A stretch of 64,000 nucleotides of DNA, taken from contig NZ_KE384439.1 of the NCBI RefSeq assembly GCF_000425725.1, positions 690,934-754,933 on the forward strand. Direction: 5' to 3'. This DNA comes from Halomonas halocynthiae DSM 14573 (GTDB lineage: Bacteria; Pseudomonadota; Gammaproteobacteria; Pseudomonadales; Halomonadaceae). Both the position numbers and the translations under genes were made by a program. The notes below the pieces were generated by a model. The model was not told the origin of the DNA and did no database searches. It saw only the letters and a list, made by a program, of their open reading frames with translations. Below are positions 1 to 11,074 of the stretch, piece after piece (positions within the stretch are counted from its first letter, which is position 1; each line of letters starts with the position of its first letter).

Positions 1-1416
1 TGGCTGGTACCTGCCTCACTTCCAGAGACACCGCCGCACTGCTTTCTACCCCGCGAGACAGGAGTTGAATACGGTATCGACCACCGTGCGGGCCACTTTT
101 ATCTCTTACACAACCGTGACGCCAGACATTTTTGCCTTGACCGCATTGACGAATCGACAGCCACACAAAGCCACAATACTGCTAACGGGACCAGCACAGA
201 GCGCCTGATAGCCCATCGCCAAAACACAACACTTGAGAGCATTGATGCCTTTTCCTGGGGGCTGGCGATTAGCGAACGTGATCACGCACAAGCACAAACA
301 CGCATTCGTATTATTGACTACGACACCCACCACCAAGTGCAGCATGACCGCTACCTTCTTTTGCCAGAAACGCCCTGTAGCCAAGTAGCTGGCGACAATC
401 CTCACTTCAACAGCCGCCATTTCAGGCTGGCAGAAGAATCTTTTACTCAACCTCCAAGCTGGTTTGAGATAAACCTGGATAACGGCCAACGCCGCTTATT
501 ACGTCGCCTCCCCGTACTCGGTGACTTACAGCCTGAGCAGCTAACATCACGCCGACTCTGGGTGCGCTCCCATGATGGTGAGCGCATCCCCGTTTCCGTC
601 GTCAGCCGCTCTGATCTGAGCGACCAACCGTTACCCACGCTACTTTACGGCTACGGTGCCTATGGCGACGAACTAGACCCCTGGTTCTCCATTGCGAGGC
701 TGGAGCTGCTTAACCGCGGCGTAGCATTTGCCGTCGCCCACGTCCGTGGTGGTGGTGAATGCGGCGAACCCTGGTATCAGTCCGGAAAGCTGGAACACAA
801 AGCCAACAGCTTTCACGATTTCATTGCGGCGCGAAATGGCTTGGTAGATGCTGGCGTGTCATGTGCTGAGCGAGTGGTTGCCTATGGCAGTAGCGCCGGC
901 GGGCTGCTGGTAGCCGCCAGCCTTAACATAGATGCCTCGGGCTTTTGTGGTGCCGTGCTCGATGTGCCCTTTGTTGATGTGCTGCGTACTATGCAAAATC
1001 CCGATCTGCCGCTGACTACCGCTGAGTACAGTGAGTGGGGAAACCCCGACGACCCTGATGTATGCCAGCGAATACGCAGCTACTCGCCACTGGATAATCT
1101 ACCGCCCTATCAGCCTCACCCTCAGCGGCCCTGGCCACCGGTATTGATTGAAGGTAGCTGGCATGACACGCGAGTTGCGTATTGGGAGCCAGCCAAACTC
1201 TACGCTCGGCTCTGCCAACTGGAACACTCACCCAGCGCGGCTCACCCCATTTTACTGCGCACTGATATGGATACCGGCCACAGCGGCGCATCGGGACGCT
1301 TTCAGGCTTGGCGAGACACCGCTCGCCAGGACGCGTTTATTCTATGGGCGCTTGGCTGTACTGAGCGGCAAAAGCATGCTGAGCAGAAAACGCCACGCAG
1401 CGCACCAGCGCCGTAA
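1..1416 (+). CDS. ptrB: Oligopeptidase B (protease II), C-terminal part
   Basis: The reading frame is open from the first base, so the gene starts upstream of the window and about 471 C-terminal residues are visible. The visible part covers the end of the beta-propeller and the whole alpha/beta-hydrolase domain of an S9 prolyl-oligopeptidase family serine peptidase. The nucleophile motif GSSAGG lies near base 890 and the catalytic histidine motif DTGHSG near base 1270. S9A oligopeptidase B enzymes cleave short peptides after basic residues in the cytoplasm. The last 80 bases overlap, tail to tail, the 3' end of modC on the other strand. Oligopeptidase B is the closest family. A generic S9 peptidase is the alternative. 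Confidence 0.88.
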   Translation, partial: WLVPASLPETPPHCFLPRETGVEYGIDHRAGHFYLLHNRDARHFCLDRIDESTATQSHNTANGTSTERLIAHRQNTTLESIDAFSWGLAISERDHAQAQTRIRIIDYDTHHQVQHDRYLLLPETPCSQVAGDNPHFNSRHFRLAEESFTQPPSWFEINLDNGQRRLLRRLPVLGDLQPEQLTSRRLWVRSHDGERIPVSVVSRSDLSDQPLPTLLYGYGAYGDELDPWFSIARLELLNRGVAFAVAHVRGGGECGEPWYQSGKLEHKANSFHDFIAARNGLVDAGVSCAERVVAYGSSAGGLLVAASLNIDASGFCGAVLDVPFVDVLRTMQNPDLPLTTAEYSEWGNPDDPDVCQRIRSYSPLDNLPPYQPHPQRPWPPVLIEGSWHDTRVAYWEPAKLYARLCQLEHSPSAAHPILLRTDMDTGHSGASGRFQAWRDTARQDAFILWALGCTERQKHAEQKTPRSAPAP

Positions 1417-2494
1417 CCGACTGACCTACCGTTAGCCCCAGCTCACGCCACGCTTGGCGTGTCACTCGGGCACGCAGCGCCTGATCGCCCAAGCGCAGGC
1501 GCAGCTCAACACTGGCATCAGAGTCAGATAGCAGAGTCGCCTCCTCAATAACGGCATTGAGCTGGTTACGGTAACTCAGCCCATTCAGCACGCCGCTAAC
1601 CGCCGGCTGAGTCGCCAGCGCGATATCGCGGGCAGGTATACGCAAGCGTATCGATTGACCTTGCGGCGCATCAAATGCGGGCACACGCAATAATTGACCA
1701 TCAGCCAAGACAATTTCAGTCAGTCTATCGTTGTCATCGTGGCGATGCACTTGCCCGACTAAACGGCTGGCTCCATCAAAACCGGCTAGTGGCTCGCTCA
1801 GGTCGAAGCGCAGCAACATCTCATCCAAACTGCCAGACGCCAGCACCTTACCCGCGTCCATCAGCACCAGTGCATCGGCAACGTCAACAATCTCCTCTGG
1901 TGCATGGCTAACAAATACAATCGGCACGCCAACCTCAACACTCAGGCGGCGGATATAACGCAATAATTCTGTTTTGCGTGCGGCATCCAAACCGCTAAGC
2001 GGCTCATCCATCAATAACAAGGCTGGGTCACTGAGCAAGGCACGACCAATGGCCACTCGACGGGCTTCGCCGCCCGACAAAGTCGCCGGATAACGCCCCA
2101 GCAGCTGACGAATACCCAGCAGCTCAACAATCGCACCGAAGCGCCTCGCCATATGTTTCGGCATGCCATAACGCAAGTTGCCGGCCACTCGGTAATGGGG
2201 AAACAGCCGCGGCTCCTGAAACACCACGCCCAAGCGCCGACGGTGCGGTGGCAAACAACGCCCTTGCTCAGTATCAGCAAGCACGGTCTGCCCCAACGCA
2301 ATACGCCCTTTCTGCAGACGATCCAACCCTGCAACTAGCCTCAGCAAACTGGTTTTTCCGCAACCCGAACTACCAAATAGCGCCGTCACACCACGCATTG
2401 GTAAACTGAGCTGAGCCGCCAACTGAAAACGCCCCTGGTGCTGCATAATGTCGATAGTTAAACGCTGCTTATCCGGCATTGGCTGTTCCGCCAT
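1337..2494 (-). CDS. modC: Molybdate ABC transporter ATP-binding protein ModC
   Basis: This is the ATPase of the molybdate importer, 385 residues. Walker A is GSSGCGKTS near residue 44, the signature is LSGGEARRVA and Walker B is LLMDEPLSGLD. The C-terminal third is the TOBE/MopI-like domain typical of ModC. The start at 2494 (MAEQPMPDK) is preferred over an upstream in-frame ATG at 2536 because the longer version would run 68 bases into modB. Even so it overlaps modB by 26 bases. It is the third gene of a modA-modB-modC operon. Its 3' end overlaps the convergent peptidase gene by 80 bases. Confidence 0.93.
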   Translation of the reverse strand: MAEQPMPDKQRLTIDIMQHQGRFQLAAQLSLPMRGVTALFGSSGCGKTSLLRLVAGLDRLQKGRIALGQTVLADTEQGRCLPPHRRRLGVVFQEPRLFPHYRVAGNLRYGMPKHMARRFGAIVELLGIRQLLGRYPATLSGGEARRVAIGRALLSDPALLLMDEPLSGLDAARKTELLRYIRRLSVEVGVPIVFVSHAPEEIVDVADALVLMDAGKVLASGSLDEMLLRFDLSEPLAGFDGASRLVGQVHRHDDNDRLTEIVLADGQLLRVPAFDAPQGQSIRLRIPARDIALATQPAVSGVLNGLSYRNQLNAVIEEATLLSDSDASVELRLRLGDQALRARVTRQAWRELGLTVGQSVTALVRCVAFSAQHAFAAQYSQAPIE

Positions 2495-3227
2495 GCGTCT
2501 CTCCTCCGTCTCGCCCTTGCAGCCGCAGACGCGCACGGCGAGCTAACCACTCTGACGTCACCAACGACACCATGGCAATAATAATAGCCAGCACACACAG
2601 CCGAGCCGCGGCGGCCTCACCGCCTGGCGTTTGTATCAAGGAATACAGCGCCAACGGCAAGGTGCGTGTTTCGCCAGGGATATTAGACGCAAAGGTGATT
2701 GTGGCCCCGAACTCGGAAAGCGCTCGGGCAAAAGCCAATACCGTGCCCGTCAATAGCCCCGGCAGCGCCAGCGGTAGTGTGACGGTAAATAGCACTCGCA
2801 GCCGCCCTGCACCCAGTGTCGCAGCAGCCGCTTCAAGCTCAGGGTCTACCGCCTCGAGCGATAAGCGAACAGCGCGCACCAAGAGCGGAAACGCCATTAC
2901 GCCACCGGCCACAGCGGCGCCTTGCCAAGTAAAGGGCAAGCGAATACCAAGGTGTTGGTGCATCCAACTCCCCAGCACACCTTGAGTTCCCAGCCCCACC
3001 AGTAACAAGTAACCCACGACCACCGGCGGCAGCACCAGCGGTAGGTGTAACACCCCATCCAGCAGGGCTTTACCGCGAAACTCCCGACGCGCCATCAACC
3101 AGGCAAGGGCAATGCCTGGCACCAATATCCAGCCTACCGCCACGCCAGCAATTTTCAGGCTGATCAAAATGGCATCAAATTCAGCTTGGCTAAGCTGCAT
3201 CACGCCCCAGTCAGAGATCATCGGCAT
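2469..3227 (-). CDS. modB: Molybdate ABC transporter permease ModB
   Basis: Inner-membrane permease of about 252 residues with five or so hydrophobic segments. The ABC-permease EAA loop (LEAVDPELEAAAATLGAGRLRVLFTV is the region; key residues EAA...G) is visible in the middle. The start is taken at 3227 (MPMISDWG), with MISDWG at 3221 as alternative. The longest possible ORF from 3326 would be read inside modA and is rejected. It overlaps modA by 11-17 bases, which indicates translational coupling. With ModA and ModC it forms the high-affinity molybdate (possibly tungstate) importer that serves molybdoenzymes such as the formate dehydrogenase at 54.5-60.6 kb. Confidence 0.92.
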   Translation of the reverse strand: MPMISDWGVMQLSQAEFDAILISLKIAGVAVGWILVPGIALAWLMARREFRGKALLDGVLHLPLVLPPVVVGYLLLVGLGTQGVLGSWMHQHLGIRLPFTWQGAAVAGGVMAFPLLVRAVRLSLEAVDPELEAAAATLGAGRLRVLFTVTLPLALPGLLTGTVLAFARALSEFGATITFASNIPGETRTLPLALYSLIQTPGGEAAAARLCVLAIIIAMVSLVTSEWLARRARLRLQGRDGGETHGGTANAG

Positions 3228-4014
3228 CAGCAGCACTGAAACCGTGGCGCTCAAACACCTCTCGTGCTTGCGCGCCACCCAGCCACTCTCGTAATGCCTG
3301 AGCTTCAGCGCTTGGCGACATTTCAACGCCGTCGCTGATCAACGCAATCAGGTAAGTAACTGGGGTATGGCTGTATTGAGGGAAAACACCTAGCTCTTTG
3401 ACCTTATCACTGGCTTGCCCATCGGTGCGATACACTGCGCCCAGCGGGACTTCGCCGCGCTCTACCAACGCCAGCGCCGCGCGCACGTTATCAGCACGGG
3501 CCAAGCGTGGTGCCAGCGCCTCCCACTCACCCAACGACTCAAGCGCTTCCTTGGTATAAAGTCCCGCTGGCACATGGTCAGGATCGCCAACCGCCATCCG
3601 TTCACCGTCAGCTAATGCGTCAATTAACGCACCGTCCTCGCCAGGCTGCAGCGCGTCAATCGGGCTACCCAAAGGAGCGACCAGCACCAGCCGGTTATTA
3701 AGCAAGTCTTTGCGCTCACTGAGCGCTACACCTTCCTCATCCAGCCAGTCCATCCAACGCGTGTTAGCCGATAAGTAGATATCGGCCGGCGCCCCATTAG
3801 CAATCTGGCGCGCCAGCGTCGAAGAAGACGCATAAACAGAGACCACGTCCACATCGGTAGTTTCACGATAAAGCGCCACGGCCTCATCAACAGCATTGGT
3901 TAGCGATGCGGCTGCCAAAAGATGTACACGCTCGCCTGCCTGAACACTAGCGTTCAAAACTATCGCAATACCACCAGTAGCCAAGGCAAACCATTGACCT
4001 TTAGAAAGCGGCAT
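3211..4014 (-). CDS. modA: Molybdate-binding periplasmic protein ModA
   Basis: Substrate-binding protein of 267 residues with an N-terminal Sec signal peptide (hydrophobic stretch around residues 8-24 ending ASVQAGE). The mature part begins with the ModA hallmark VHLLAAASLTNAVDE, followed by the YASSSTLARQI loop that contacts the oxyanion and the PADIYLSA motif. A GGAG ribosome-binding site lies 9-10 bases before the ATG. It is the first gene of modABC, and a candidate ModE operator lies immediately upstream. Confidence 0.93.
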   Translation of the reverse strand: MPLSKGQWFALATGGIAIVLNASVQAGERVHLLAAASLTNAVDEAVALYRETTDVDVVSVYASSSTLARQIANGAPADIYLSANTRWMDWLDEEGVALSERKDLLNNRLVLVAPLGSPIDALQPGEDGALIDALADGERMAVGDPDHVPAGLYTKEALESLGEWEALAPRLARADNVRAALALVERGEVPLGAVYRTDGQASDKVKELGVFPQYSHTPVTYLIALISDGVEMSPSAEAQALREWLGGAQAREVFERHGFSAADADDL

Positions 4015-4030
4015 AAAACGTCTCCGAAAG

Positions 4031-4053
4031 CGTTATATAAAAATAAAATAGCG
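4031..4053. promoter_or_regulatory. Candidate ModE-type operator upstream of modA
   Basis: Imperfect dyad CGTTAT-N11-ATAGCG with AT-rich flanks, 17 bases upstream of the modA start. It resembles the E. coli modA operator (CGTTAT-N12-ATAACG), differing by one base in the second half-site and one base in spacing. Such a site would let a molybdate-bound ModE protein repress transport genes. The resemblance is seen directly; the function is inferred. Confidence 0.45.
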
Positions 4054-4229
4054 ATAGGACTATAGCCCGCTCTAAGACCTCGGGCAAATGTGCACTGGGT
4101 GTTCTAGATGATGCGCAACGTGCCCCTTGGAAATGAAAAATGGCTGGCGAGCACAAACCAGCAACGAAGAGCCGACTAACAAGCGTCAGCTCAATCGCAC
4201 AATGAAAGGAAGGAAGGAAGGAAAGAGGA

Positions 4230-4676
4230 TTAGCCGTCTACCGGCAGAACCGCGATGATATGATTTTCAAGCTCACTATCAGGCACCAAACGGCCCGAAA
4301 TGGCAAAATTTCGCACGCTAATCCCCTTACGATGCACTCGCTCAGGATCACCACACAGCAACGGATGCCAGCCGGCCAGCTTGCGCCCTTCAGCCATTCG
4401 CCGATACGCACAGGAGTGTGGCAACCAGCGATACTCATAGGCACGCTCAGGCGTCAGCTGGCGGCAGTCGGGCACCCGCATTAAGCGGTTAGCGTAATCG
4501 CTACAGCGACAGGTTTGAACATCAAGCAGCTCACAGGCCACATCTAGAATAGCCAGATCACCGTCGTCATCTTCCAGCTTCATCAGACAACACTGGCCAC
4601 AGCCATCGCACAAGGCTTCCCACTCGTCCTGAGTTAACTCGTCAAGCGTGTAACGTTCCCAAAAACGTTCGCGCAT
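4230..4676 (-). CDS. ycgN: YcgN family cysteine-cluster protein (UPF0260)
   Basis: 148 residues with the family's N-terminal cysteine cluster CDGCGQCC and further cysteines in LLDVQTCRCSDY and SCAYRRM, the usual arrangement of the YcgN/YkgJ-type putative Fe-S or zinc binding proteins. The molecular function is unknown. It shares a TGATG stop/start junction with ycgL, so translation is probably coupled. AGAGG ahead of the ATG serves as ribosome-binding site. The rnd-ycgL-ycgN order is a conserved gammaproteobacterial arrangement. Confidence 0.9.
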   Translation of the reverse strand: MRERFWERYTLDELTQDEWEALCDGCGQCCLMKLEDDDGDLAILDVACELLDVQTCRCSDYANRLMRVPDCRQLTPERAYEYRWLPHSCAYRRMAEGRKLAGWHPLLCGDPERVHRKGISVRNFAISGRLVPDSELENHIIAVLPVDG

Positions 4677-4978
4677 CAGTAACGTGCCTCTGTGGGGGCG
4701 CGGTACAGATCTAGCAGATAATCTTCTTTAGCTGGCGGCATCTGAAAGTAATAACCCTGCTCACGAATGGCGACCATTACATCGGCAGCGCTAACCCGCG
4801 CCAGTTTTTTATCGTCACTCAAAATCAACGTCATCGCTGATAACGGCTTACCAAACCGCTCAAGCAGCGGCTCAGGAACATCCGCTAAGCCATTTTGCTT
4901 GTCAACATACAGATACATCTCTTCTTTGTGTGAGCTGCGAAACACCTCACATAGTATCTTGCCTTGCATGGTTGTCAT
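4676..4978 (-). CDS. ycgL: YcgL family protein (UPF0745)
   Basis: Small 100-residue protein recognisable by the family pattern CEVFRSSHKEEMYLYVDK near the N-terminus and MPPAKEDYLLDLY near the C-terminus. The function is not established. The ATG overlaps the rnd stop codon (ATGA) and its own stop overlaps the ycgN start, so the three genes form one tightly packed transcription unit. Confidence 0.92.
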   Translation of the reverse strand: MTTMQGKILCEVFRSSHKEEMYLYVDKQNGLADVPEPLLERFGKPLSAMTLILSDDKKLARVSAADVMVAIREQGYYFQMPPAKEDYLLDLYRAPTEARY

Positions 4979-6111
4979 GATGCGCTAGCCACCTCATTCA
5001 GGATATCGGCCAGCGCTTTTGACAATCGCTCGCCACGCCAGCCACTAGGTAACGGTAAACTTTCGCCACGTAGCGATGCCGACGTGAGCGCCTCCAGTTC
5101 GCGGCGGTTAAGCAGCATTTCGGGCGCAATACCCAACTGCTGAGCCTCAGCATTAACCACCGACTTCATGGCTTTCATTCGCTTTTTAAAGGCTGGGTCC
5201 ATAGGCGACAGCGGTGGCACGGGCAACTCAGACTCTGCAACCTCACGGGCCTGTTGCACCAGCGCCAGCAGCGTATCGCCCTCACGTTTGACCAGCGGCG
5301 GCTTAACCCCCTCAACCTGCGCTAACGCAGCACGGTTGGTGGGCATGCGTTCAGCGATGGCGTATAGCACCTTGTCGTGAATTAACCATCCGCGCGGTAA
5401 ATCCCGCCGCCTGACTTCGCCTTCACGCCACAAGGTGAGGCGACGATAGGCGTCTACCTGGCGCGCCGACAACCGCCACAATTGGCGCTGACGAAGATAC
5501 CACTGGCCATCTGCCGCAGTGCTTCGAACCGCTTGTGCAGATAACTGCTGACAGTGTTCTTCAAGCCAGCCCAGCCGCCCCAACTGTTTCAATTTTTCTT
5601 GCTGCTTCGTCCATACATCCAGCAAGTACACAACATCCAGCGCAGCGTAGGTAAGCTGAGTGCTGCTCAATGGCCGCTCCAGCCAATTAGAGCGCGTTTC
5701 ATCCTTGGGTAGCGTTTCTCCAAGCCACAACTCAACCAACTTCTGGTACCCCATGGATGGCACCTCTCCAAGCAGGGCTTGGGCGATCTGAGTGTCCACT
5801 AAAGGCGTGATGGCAACGCCAGCCCAGTTAGCAAACACTTCGAGATCTTCACTGGAGGCATGCAACAGCTTAAGCTGCGCCGAATGATTCAGTAGCTGGC
5901 GAAACGCATCCGTACACGCCACCTTGGTCGGGTCAACCAGATACGCAGCACCACCCGCACAGAACTGAATCAGCGCTGGTACAGGGTGAAAAGTCCGCTC
6001 ACGAAAAAACTCCGTATCCAGCGCAATCACCGACGCGCCAGACACAGCGTCACAAGCGGTATCCAAAGCGTCCGGTGTATCAATCCAGCAAATCTCAGGG
6101 GTAACTAGCAT
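4975..6111 (-). CDS. rnd: Ribonuclease D
   Basis: 378 residues, the usual RNase D length. The DEDD exonuclease motifs are visible: ALDTEFFRE (ExoI), the LLHASSEDLEVF region (ExoII) and the YAALDVVYL motif (ExoIII, DEDDy tyrosine). An HRDC domain follows (YRRLTLWREGEVRRRDLPRGW). The enzyme trims 3' ends of tRNA and other stable RNA precursors in the cytoplasm. It is the first gene of the rnd-ycgL-ycgN unit. Confidence 0.94.
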   Translation of the reverse strand: MLVTPEICWIDTPDALDTACDAVSGASVIALDTEFFRERTFHPVPALIQFCAGGAAYLVDPTKVACTDAFRQLLNHSAQLKLLHASSEDLEVFANWAGVAITPLVDTQIAQALLGEVPSMGYQKLVELWLGETLPKDETRSNWLERPLSSTQLTYAALDVVYLLDVWTKQQEKLKQLGRLGWLEEHCQQLSAQAVRSTAADGQWYLRQRQLWRLSARQVDAYRRLTLWREGEVRRRDLPRGWLIHDKVLYAIAERMPTNRAALAQVEGVKPPLVKREGDTLLALVQQAREVAESELPVPPLSPMDPAFKKRMKAMKSVVNAEAQQLGIAPEMLLNRRELEALTSASLRGESLPLPSGWRGERLSKALADILNEVASAS

Positions 6112-6141
6112 GAAGGTTCCGACAGATTAATGCGGCAGCCG

Positions 6142-6744
6142 CTAGCCGTTGAATGGCAAACGACCATTGAAGGCGCGACTCAACGTCCCACCATCGACAT
6201 ATTCAAGCTCACCGCCCATGGGTACGCCATAGGCCAACCGCGACAACTTGATTTCACTGGACGCCAGCAACATGGCAATGTAATGCGCCGTGGCTTCACC
6301 CTCAACCGTCGGGTTGGTGGCCAACACCACTTCGTCAATGTTGCCCTTGGCGATGTAGGCTTCCAGCTGATCGATGCCTACGTCTTCAGGCCCGATGCCA
6401 TCCAACGGAGACAGGTGCCCATGCAGCACAAAATAACGGCCATGAAAGCCCCCCGCCTCTTCAATCGCCAACTGATCCGCCGGCGATTCCACGACGCACA
6501 GCAGGCGATCATCTCGGCGCGGGTCAGCGCACAGCCGACACAGCTCGTCTTCCGTTAACGTACGACAGCGCTGGCAGTAGCCGACCTGCTCCAGCGCGAG
6601 CCCTAGCACTTCCGTCAGCCGCTGCCCGCCTCGGCGCTCGCGTTCCAACAGGTGCAGCGCCATACGTTGCGCTGTTTTAGGCCCAACGCCAGGCAAAATA
6701 CGCAGTGAATCGATCAGGCGATCCACCAACGGGGAAAAACTCAT
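6142..6744 (-). CDS. recR: Recombination mediator RecR
   Basis: 200 residues, full length for RecR. An N-terminal helix-hairpin-helix ([20 protein letters not shown]) is followed by a four-cysteine zinc finger (CQRC...CRLC) near residues 57-72, and then a Toprim domain ([20 protein letters not shown]). RecR works with RecF/RecO to load RecA on gapped DNA. It is the last gene of the dnaX-ybaB-recR block, as in most gammaproteobacteria. Confidence 0.95.
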   Translation of the reverse strand: MSFSPLVDRLIDSLRILPGVGPKTAQRMALHLLERERRGGQRLTEVLGLALEQVGYCQRCRTLTEDELCRLCADPRRDDRLLCVVESPADQLAIEEAGGFHGRYFVLHGHLSPLDGIGPEDVGIDQLEAYIAKGNIDEVVLATNPTVEGEATAHYIAMLLASSEIKLSRLAYGVPMGGELEYVDGGTLSRAFNGRLPFNG

Positions 6745-6817
6745 CGCACAGACCTATTCAGCGGCCTACTCAACGGCCTATTCAATGAACTAAACGCCAT
6801 ACCAGCTCGCAGCTCGT

Positions 6818-7144
6818 TCAGAACGGCATCTTAAAGCCAGGGGGCAGATTCAGACCCGAGGTGGCTTGTTCCATTTGCTGGCGCGAGTTCTGCTCAACCT
6901 TGCGCACGGCATCATTAACGGCTGCTGCCAGCAGGTCTTCAAGCAGCTCTTTGTCTTCTTCCATAACGCTTGAGTCAATGGACACGTCAATGACATCATG
7001 ACGACCGTTCATGGTGATTTTAACCATGCCAGCCCCCGCCTCGCCCAACACTTCGGCCTTGGCAATTTCTTCCTGGGCCTTCTGCATTTTTTCCTGCATT
7101 TCCTGGGCTTGCTTCATCATGTTACCCATTCCACCCTTGAGCAT
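6818..7144 (-). CDS. ybaB: YbaB/EbfC nucleoid-associated protein
   Basis: 108 residues. The start at 7144 ([14 protein letters not shown]) is chosen because it matches the family N-terminus and has a GAGGAT ribosome-binding site. The longer in-frame ORF to 7225 would begin directly at the dnaX stop. The helical [18 protein letters not shown] segment and the C-terminal [10 protein letters not shown] tail are family hallmarks. YbaB dimers bind DNA. The gene lies between dnaX and recR. Confidence 0.94.
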   Translation of the reverse strand: MLKGGMGNMMKQAQEMQEKMQKAQEEIAKAEVLGEAGAGMVKITMNGRHDVIDVSIDSSVMEEDKELLEDLLAAAVNDAVRKVEQNSRQQMEQATSGLNLPPGFKMPF

Positions 7145-7225
7145 GGCACTATCCTCGTCAGTAAGTCGTATCGTTTTTTGAAGCGTTTTTAAGTGAGCGA
7201 CGCTCGTGCCAACAGACACGTCCAA

Positions 7226-9211
<1,986 letters not shown>

Positions 9212-9372
9212 GTGGCACAGAATCCTTGCAGCTGGGTCGGTAGCAAGCCGGAGGTAGAGAAGCCATCCGGCATACTGCCGGTTCAATAACGCTTTTTGTT
9301 ATTCTACCGACTGGCACGCAAGGCGCAAAGACAAAGCCATTGATCAGACCACTGACAGATCCACTATAACTG

Positions 9373-9398
9373 GATACCCGTACAGATAAGTGGGTATC
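9373..9398. other. 7-bp inverted repeat between dnaX and rmuC
   Basis: GATACCC and GGGTATC separated by 12 bases in the divergent 246-base gap between dnaX (minus) and rmuC (plus). It could be an operator or a transcript hairpin in the rmuC leader. Nothing else coding is visible in this gap. Confidence 0.35.
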
Positions 9399-9457
9399 AT
9401 TAATACGCACCCACAGCCTAACGCCACCCTTAAACAGAACCTGCCGGACACTGCGTC

Positions 9458-10921
9458 ATGCCTATCGACGATACCTTGACTCTGACGACTGCCAACTTAT
9501 ATCTCATTGGTGGCGCAACCCTGCTCATCGGGCTATTGGTCGGCTGGCTTGTCACCCTGCTGCGCAACCAACGCCAAATCACCCTCTTAACGACTGAGCA
9601 CAACGCGCGAATTGAACAGTGGCGAAGCGCACTTTCCGAGCGCGATGCCCACCTTGCCAGGCTCAACGAGGTAGTACACGGCCTAAAAGGTAACGAACAG
9701 CAGCTCAAAGAGCACTCTGAGCAGCAAACCGCTCTTTTACATCAGCAGCTATCGCAAACCAGCCAGACACTCGATAGCTTGCGTGAGCGCCACCAAGCGC
9801 TCAGCCAAGATCACCAGCGCCTAGCAACCACTCTGGAACAACAAGAAGCACACGTCAGGCAGCAACATGAACAGCTGGCTGCCCATCGCGCCCAGCTCAA
9901 GCAAGAATTTGCCAACTTAGCTAACGAGGTGCTGGAACAGAAAGGCAAAACGTTTGGCGAGCTGTCTGAAAAAAACATCAACAGTTTGCTCAAACCTTTT
10001 CAGCATGAAATGCAGGGGTTTCGCGAAAAAATCGAACGGCTTCATCACCAAGACACTCAACAACATGCCAGCCTACGCACCGAACTGCAGATGCTACAGC
10101 AACTCAATCGCGAGATTACCGACCAGGCCAGCCGCCTCAGCGACGCCCTACAAGGGCAAAAGAAAGTCCAGGGTAACTGGGGCGAACTCATGCTAGAAAA
10201 TGTGTTGGAAGGCTCGGGCCTACGTGCCGGCACAGACTACCGCCGCGAACCGAGCTTCAATACCGAGGATGGCCGCCGTCGGCCCGATGCCATCGTCTAT
10301 TTGCCGCGCAACCGTCATTTAGTCATTGATGCAAAAACATCGCTGGTGGCCTATGTACGCTATGTCAATGCTGACGATGAACTAAGCGCTAACCAAGCAC
10401 TGGCCGAGCACAGCCAAGCCGTTTCCGAACGAATTAACGAGCTGGCCGATAAACATTACTACAATTTGCCCGGCCTCAACTCTCCTGAGGTGGTCGTCAT
10501 GTTCATTCCCGTAGAGTCCGCCTACGTTGCTGCCATGAAGCATGACGAAAGTCTCTTTCAACGGGCTATCGAGCGTAATGTACTGGTTGCAACACCGACC
10601 ACCCTGCTCACCAGCCTGAATATCGTTCGCCAGCTTTGGCGTCATGAAGACCAAAGCCGCCACAGCGCTGAACTAGCCCGCCGAGCCGAGCGCGTTCATA
10701 CAAAATTACGCGGCTTTTTAGAGAGCATGCAGGATGTTGGCAAACGACTGGACGGTGCCCGGAGCAGCTACGACAAAGCCATGAGCCAGCTGGTTGATGG
10801 TAAAAACAATCTGATCAAACAAGCCGACGAGTTTAGCGAGCTCGGGGTTTCTGTACGTAAAGAGCTCCCTCCTGAACTGGTAGAGCGCGCCCAGCTTGAG
10901 CTGGAGCGTCGCGGTGATTAG
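9458..10921 (+). CDS. rmuC: DNA recombination protein RmuC
   Basis: 487 residues. An N-terminal membrane segment (residues about 12-34) is followed by a long glutamine-rich coiled coil (about 40-200) and the RmuC nuclease-like domain with the conserved KVQGNWGELMLENVLEGSGL and DAKTSLVAYVRY motifs. RmuC limits inversions and rearrangements at short inverted repeats; its exact biochemical role is not settled. It stands alone, divergent from dnaX. Confidence 0.92.
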   Translation: MPIDDTLTLTTANLYLIGGATLLIGLLVGWLVTLLRNQRQITLLTTEHNARIEQWRSALSERDAHLARLNEVVHGLKGNEQQLKEHSEQQTALLHQQLSQTSQTLDSLRERHQALSQDHQRLATTLEQQEAHVRQQHEQLAAHRAQLKQEFANLANEVLEQKGKTFGELSEKNINSLLKPFQHEMQGFREKIERLHHQDTQQHASLRTELQMLQQLNREITDQASRLSDALQGQKKVQGNWGELMLENVLEGSGLRAGTDYRREPSFNTEDGRRRPDAIVYLPRNRHLVIDAKTSLVAYVRYVNADDELSANQALAEHSQAVSERINELADKHYYNLPGLNSPEVVVMFIPVESAYVAAMKHDESLFQRAIERNVLVATPTTLLTSLNIVRQLWRHEDQSRHSAELARRAERVHTKLRGFLESMQDVGKRLDGARSSYDKAMSQLVDGKNNLIKQADEFSELGVSVRKELPPELVERAQLELERRGD

Positions 10922-11074
10922 CACACCGTTTTGGCGGATAAACCATCGAGCGAACGCAACGACAAAGCGACCATATCGCTGGTAGTATCAGAGTTAAACG
11001 AAAGCTAATAACCCGCCTCAGACATGGTCAGTTAGCTGGCCATGGCAGAGTCATGATGAGAGCAGCATTACGCC

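Noticed and set aside
2479..2985. 168-codon plus-strand ORF inside modB
   Set aside because: It is the antisense of modB, with low-complexity Ser/Ala/Pro composition and no ribosome-binding site.
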